From Clostridiales bacterium (GTDB lineage Bacteria; Bacillota_A; Clostridia; Christensenellales; Aristaeellaceae), in the NCBI GenBank assembly GCA_024684665.1, contig JAIKWN010000086.1, positions 1 through 6,376 on the forward strand: a stretch of DNA of 6,376 nucleotides, written 5' to 3'. How positions within the stretch are numbered: position 1 is the first letter of the stretch; each line of letters begins with the position of its first letter. Of this stretch, positions 3,903 to 6,376 are shown piece by piece. Below the pieces are notes generated by a model. The model saw only the letters and a program-made list of their open reading frames with translations, ran no database searches and had not been told where the DNA came from. The translations under genes and the position numbers were made by a program.

Positions 3903-6376
3903 ATGGAAGACCTGGCATCCCTGCGCAGGCGCGCGGGTGCGGAAGAATACACGGCAGGGCAGTCGCTCTACCGCGAAGGCGGTGTACGTTTCCTCACAGA
4001 AGAGGGAGCGCAGCTTTGCTATGCCGTGGGAAAAAACGCGCCCCTTTCCGTCCGGCTCATCGCGGAAGATCCGCCCCGGGCGCTTTGCCCCTGCGAGGGA
4101 AAGAAACCCTGCCGGCATATCGTCGCCGCTTTTCTGGAAGCCTATTCCCTGGGCCGCATGACGCTGGCCCGCAGGCATCGCGCGGAAGAGAATACCCGCC
4201 GCCTCCGCGAAGCGCTGGAACAGGCGCTCCCCCCTTCGGGAACACCCCGGCTGGAAGTGACGCTGCACCTGCAGGAAGCGGAAAACCGCGGGCTTTCCGT
4301 CTCCCTTCGCGCGGGAGAAGACCGGCTGTACGCTGTGCGTTCCGTAGCCGCCTTTCTGTCAGCCCTTGAGACGGGAGAACCTGTCCCTTTTACCAAGCGC
4401 TATACCCTTCGCCCCGCGGAAGCTCCGTTTTCCCCGGAAGACCAGAAGCTTCTGCTCTTCCTGTCGGATATCTGCGAGACGCTTGCCCTGTCCGGACTCC
4501 TAACAAAGACCGGCCGCGAAGCGCGCCTGCTTCCGATTCCCCGTCGCTTTGAAACACGGCTGCTCTCCTTTTTGTCGGAACGGCCTTTCCTCCTTTCCGC
4601 AGGTAAGGAGATCTTCTCCCTCTCCGGCATCCCGAACGGGCGGGTTCAGCTGCGCTTTTCCATGACGATCCATGGGCGGGAAATCGAGGTAAACGCACGC
4701 ATGCCGGAGGGCTTGCGCATGGTCTCCAGGGAGGCCGGCGTCGTCCTCTGCGCGGGAGAACTCCTGCGGCTTCCGGAAACGCAGCGCCCCTTCGTCTCCA
4801 TCATGGACGCTCCGTCCTGCACTTTCTTCTTCCCGCCGGAAGAAGCGGTCTGGGCCGTATCCTGGCTGCTCCCCCGGCTCATGGAAGCAGGTGAGACTTC
4901 CGTCCTGGGCCGCCTCAAGGACCGGCTGATCCGGCGGCCGCTGGAAACGGATGCCAGGCTTGACCGGGCTAACTCGGCGATTTCCTGCCGCCTGCTCTTC
5001 CGTTATGGTGACGTCAGCGTCGATCCCTTCCGGCCCCTTTCCCTTCCGGAGGGCCTGCTGCTTCTCCGGGATGCGGAAGGAGAATCCCGCGTCATGAAAC
5101 TCCTCCGGGAATATGGATTCTCCCTGCGGGGCGGCGAGGCAGTTCTGTCCGACAATGCCAGGATCTTCCTTTTCTTTACGGAAGGCGTTCCCCGCCTGCA
5201 GGAGCTTTCCTCTGTCTTCCTCTCCGAGGCGTTCCGGCGGATGCGTCCCCGGCGTCCGGCGTTTTCTGCCCGCGTCCGCGCGCAGGATGGCTCTCTTCTC
5301 CTCATGCTGCTTGCGAACGGGGAGCCGACGGAGGAGACGGAAGGCATCCTTTCCGCCCTCCGGGCGCGGCGCCGCTGGTACCGTCTGGAAGATGGCGACT
5401 TCCTTGATCTGTCGGAGCTGTCGGACGACGGCGGCTGGCAGCTTCTCGCGGAGACGGCGCTGCCTGCCCAGGGGGGTATACCGGAACGAGGCCCGATGGA
5501 AATCAGCAGTTTTCGCGCCTTCTGCCTTGCACAACTGCTGAAGGAATCTGCCGTTCCCGTGGAAATGGACGAAACTGCCCGGAAGGCCTTCCAACCGGAT
5601 ACGGATCCCTGCCCGCAGCCCCTCGGAAACCGACTCCGCCCTTATCAGGCGCGGGGCTTCGCCTGGCTTCAGACGCTGTACCGGCTGGGACTTTCCGGCA
5701 TCCTGGCGGACGATATGGGGCTCGGCAAGACGGTGCAGCTTCTGGCGCTCCTGCTCTGGGCCGCGCGGAAAGAGAAAGAAAGCCGGCCTTCCATCCTGGT
5801 TGCTCCTACCTCCCTGCTCTACAACTGGGCGGCGGAGGCAAAAGCGTTCGCCCCAGAACTGACGATTCAGATTGCGGAGGGCGGGCAGGAAGAAAGGGCC
5901 AGACAGGTCGGGCAGCTTACCTCCCCGGAGGCACCGGATCTCTATCTCACCAGCTATCCCCTCCTGCGTCGGGATATCGATCTCCTCGCGGGGATTTCCT
6001 TCCGTTTCGCCGTGCTGGATGAGGCGCAATACGTGAAAAATGCTGCTGGTGCTGCAGCTCTGGCTGTCCGTCGCCTTTCGGCAAAGACGCGCCTAGCCCT
6101 CACTGGAACTCCCATGGAAAACCATCCGGGGGAAATCTGGTCGCTGTTCGACTACCTTCTCCCGGGATACCTCGGGAATTACGCTACCTTCATGCGCCGT
6201 TACGGCGCCGGCGAGGAAAGCGAGGATCTGCGCAGACGCATCCGGCCTTTCCTGTTGCGCCGCCTGAAAGAGGACGTGCTTACGGAGCTTCCTGAAAAGT
6301 CGGAAAACGTCCTGACCGTAGACATGACGCCGGAGCAGGCGCGGGTCTACCGGGCAGCCCTCTCCCGACTTCGCCC
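3903..6376 (+). CDS. SNF2-family DEAD/DEAH ATPase (helicase-like) with N-terminal SWIM zinc motif, 3' end cut by window
   Basis: Large superfamily 2 ATPase, probably moving along double-stranded DNA or remodelling protein-nucleic acid complexes; bacterial members of this type are cytosolic and mostly of unknown role. 824 codons are open to the window end; relatives are usually about 1000-1100 residues. A SWIM motif comes first, with C62, C64, C70 and H72 (CPCEGKKPCRH). Residues 100-560 are a long, weakly conserved region where the bacterial SNF2-associated domain is expected. The first RecA lobe then has RPYQ (579-582), Walker A DDMGLGKT (603-610, K609), motif Ia APTS (634-637), Walker B DEAQ (706-709) and LTGTP (733-737). 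After it comes the family's FLLRRLKEDVL...LPEK block. Motifs IV-VI of the second lobe lie beyond the edge. All motifs seen are intact. The XRE gene is upstream, separated by a hairpin. A long open frame on the opposite strand (4500-6029) is a by-product of GC-rich codon use here. Confidence 0.95.
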   Translation, partial: MEDLASLRRRAGAEEYTAGQSLYREGGVRFLTEEGAQLCYAVGKNAPLSVRLIAEDPPRALCPCEGKKPCRHIVAAFLEAYSLGRMTLARRHRAEENTRRLREALEQALPPSGTPRLEVTLHLQEAENRGLSVSLRAGEDRLYAVRSVAAFLSALETGEPVPFTKRYTLRPAEAPFSPEDQKLLLFLSDICETLALSGLLTKTGREARLLPIPRRFETRLLSFLSERPFLLSAGKEIFSLSGIPNGRVQLRFSMTIHGREIEVNARMPEGLRMVSREAGVVLCAGELLRLPETQRPFVSIMDAPSCTFFFPPEEAVWAVSWLLPRLMEAGETSVLGRLKDRLIRRPLETDARLDRANSAISCRLLFRYGDVSVDPFRPLSLPEGLLLLRDAEGESRVMKLLREYGFSLRGGEAVLSDNARIFLFFTEGVPRLQELSSVFLSEAFRRMRPRRPAFSARVRAQDGSLLLMLLANGEPTEETEGILSALRARRRWYRLEDGDFLDLSELSDDGGWQLLAETALPAQGGIPERGPMEISSFRAFCLAQLLKESAVPVEMDETARKAFQPDTDPCPQPLGNRLRPYQARGFAWLQTLYRLGLSGILADDMGLGKTVQLLALLLWAARKEKESRPSILVAPTSLLYNWAAEAKAFAPELTIQIAEGGQEERARQVGQLTSPEAPDLYLTSYPLLRRDIDLLAGISFRFAVLDEAQYVKNAAGAAALAVRRLSAKTRLALTGTPMENHPGEIWSLFDYLLPGYLGNYATFMRRYGAGEESEDLRRRIRPFLLRRLKEDVLTELPEKSENVLTVDMTPEQARVYRAALSRLR

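Noticed and set aside
4500..6029. Open frame of 509 codons on the minus strand
   Set aside because: It lies wholly antisense to the SNF2 ATPase, which has intact motifs on the + strand. The product is Arg/Gly/Pro-rich with no recognisable domain, as expected from the complement of GC-rich coding sequence.
1..6376. CRISPR array, tRNA/rRNA gene, insertion sequence or prophage
   Set aside because: No regularly spaced repeats, no cloverleaf-like sequence, no transposase or terminal inverted repeats, and no phage-type genes were seen on either strand.

Overview
This 6.4 kb window is GC-rich chromosomal DNA from a bacterium. Strong AGGAGG-type ribosome sites, GTG and TTG starts, a good intrinsic terminator and the gene families point to a high-GC member of the Bacillota (Clostridia or Negativicutes). 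That placement is an inference from style, not from a marker gene. All five recognisable genes lie on the + strand. I see no RNA gene, CRISPR array, insertion sequence or phage gene.

Layout. (1) Bases 1-745 are the C-terminal half of a long-chain polyol/hexuronate dehydrogenase of the mannitol dehydrogenase family, followed by a strong hairpin. (2) Bases 746-933 are a non-coding, AT-rich promoter region with a near-consensus sigma-70 promoter (TTGCAT, 17 nt, TATAAT). It drives a 546-residue Na+/phosphate cotransporter with a C-terminal PhoU-like domain, which ends at a textbook intrinsic terminator. (3) A divergent SfsA-family protein and a small XRE-type HTH regulator follow as a tight two-gene unit (22 nt apart, each with its own strong ribosome site), closed by a GC-rich hairpin without a T-tract. 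(4) From 3903 to the window end runs the first 824 codons of a large SNF2-family ATPase with an N-terminal SWIM zinc motif. Its C-terminal RecA lobe lies beyond the window.

How the genes relate. The dehydrogenase, the transporter and the downstream genes appear to be separate transcription units, because hairpins lie between them. The clearest functional pairing is the SfsA-like protein with the XRE regulator. The SNF2 gene may be read from the same promoter if the hairpin before it is leaky.

The most interesting signals are the SfsA-like protein, which aligns over its full length with the SfsA nuclease fold but has lost the Glu and Lys of the catalytic E-x-K motif, and the transporter, whose second inverted repeat keeps QSSS but has lost the GANIGTT element seen in the first. 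The rest looks like ordinary core or near-core genome; I found no convincing new multi-gene system.
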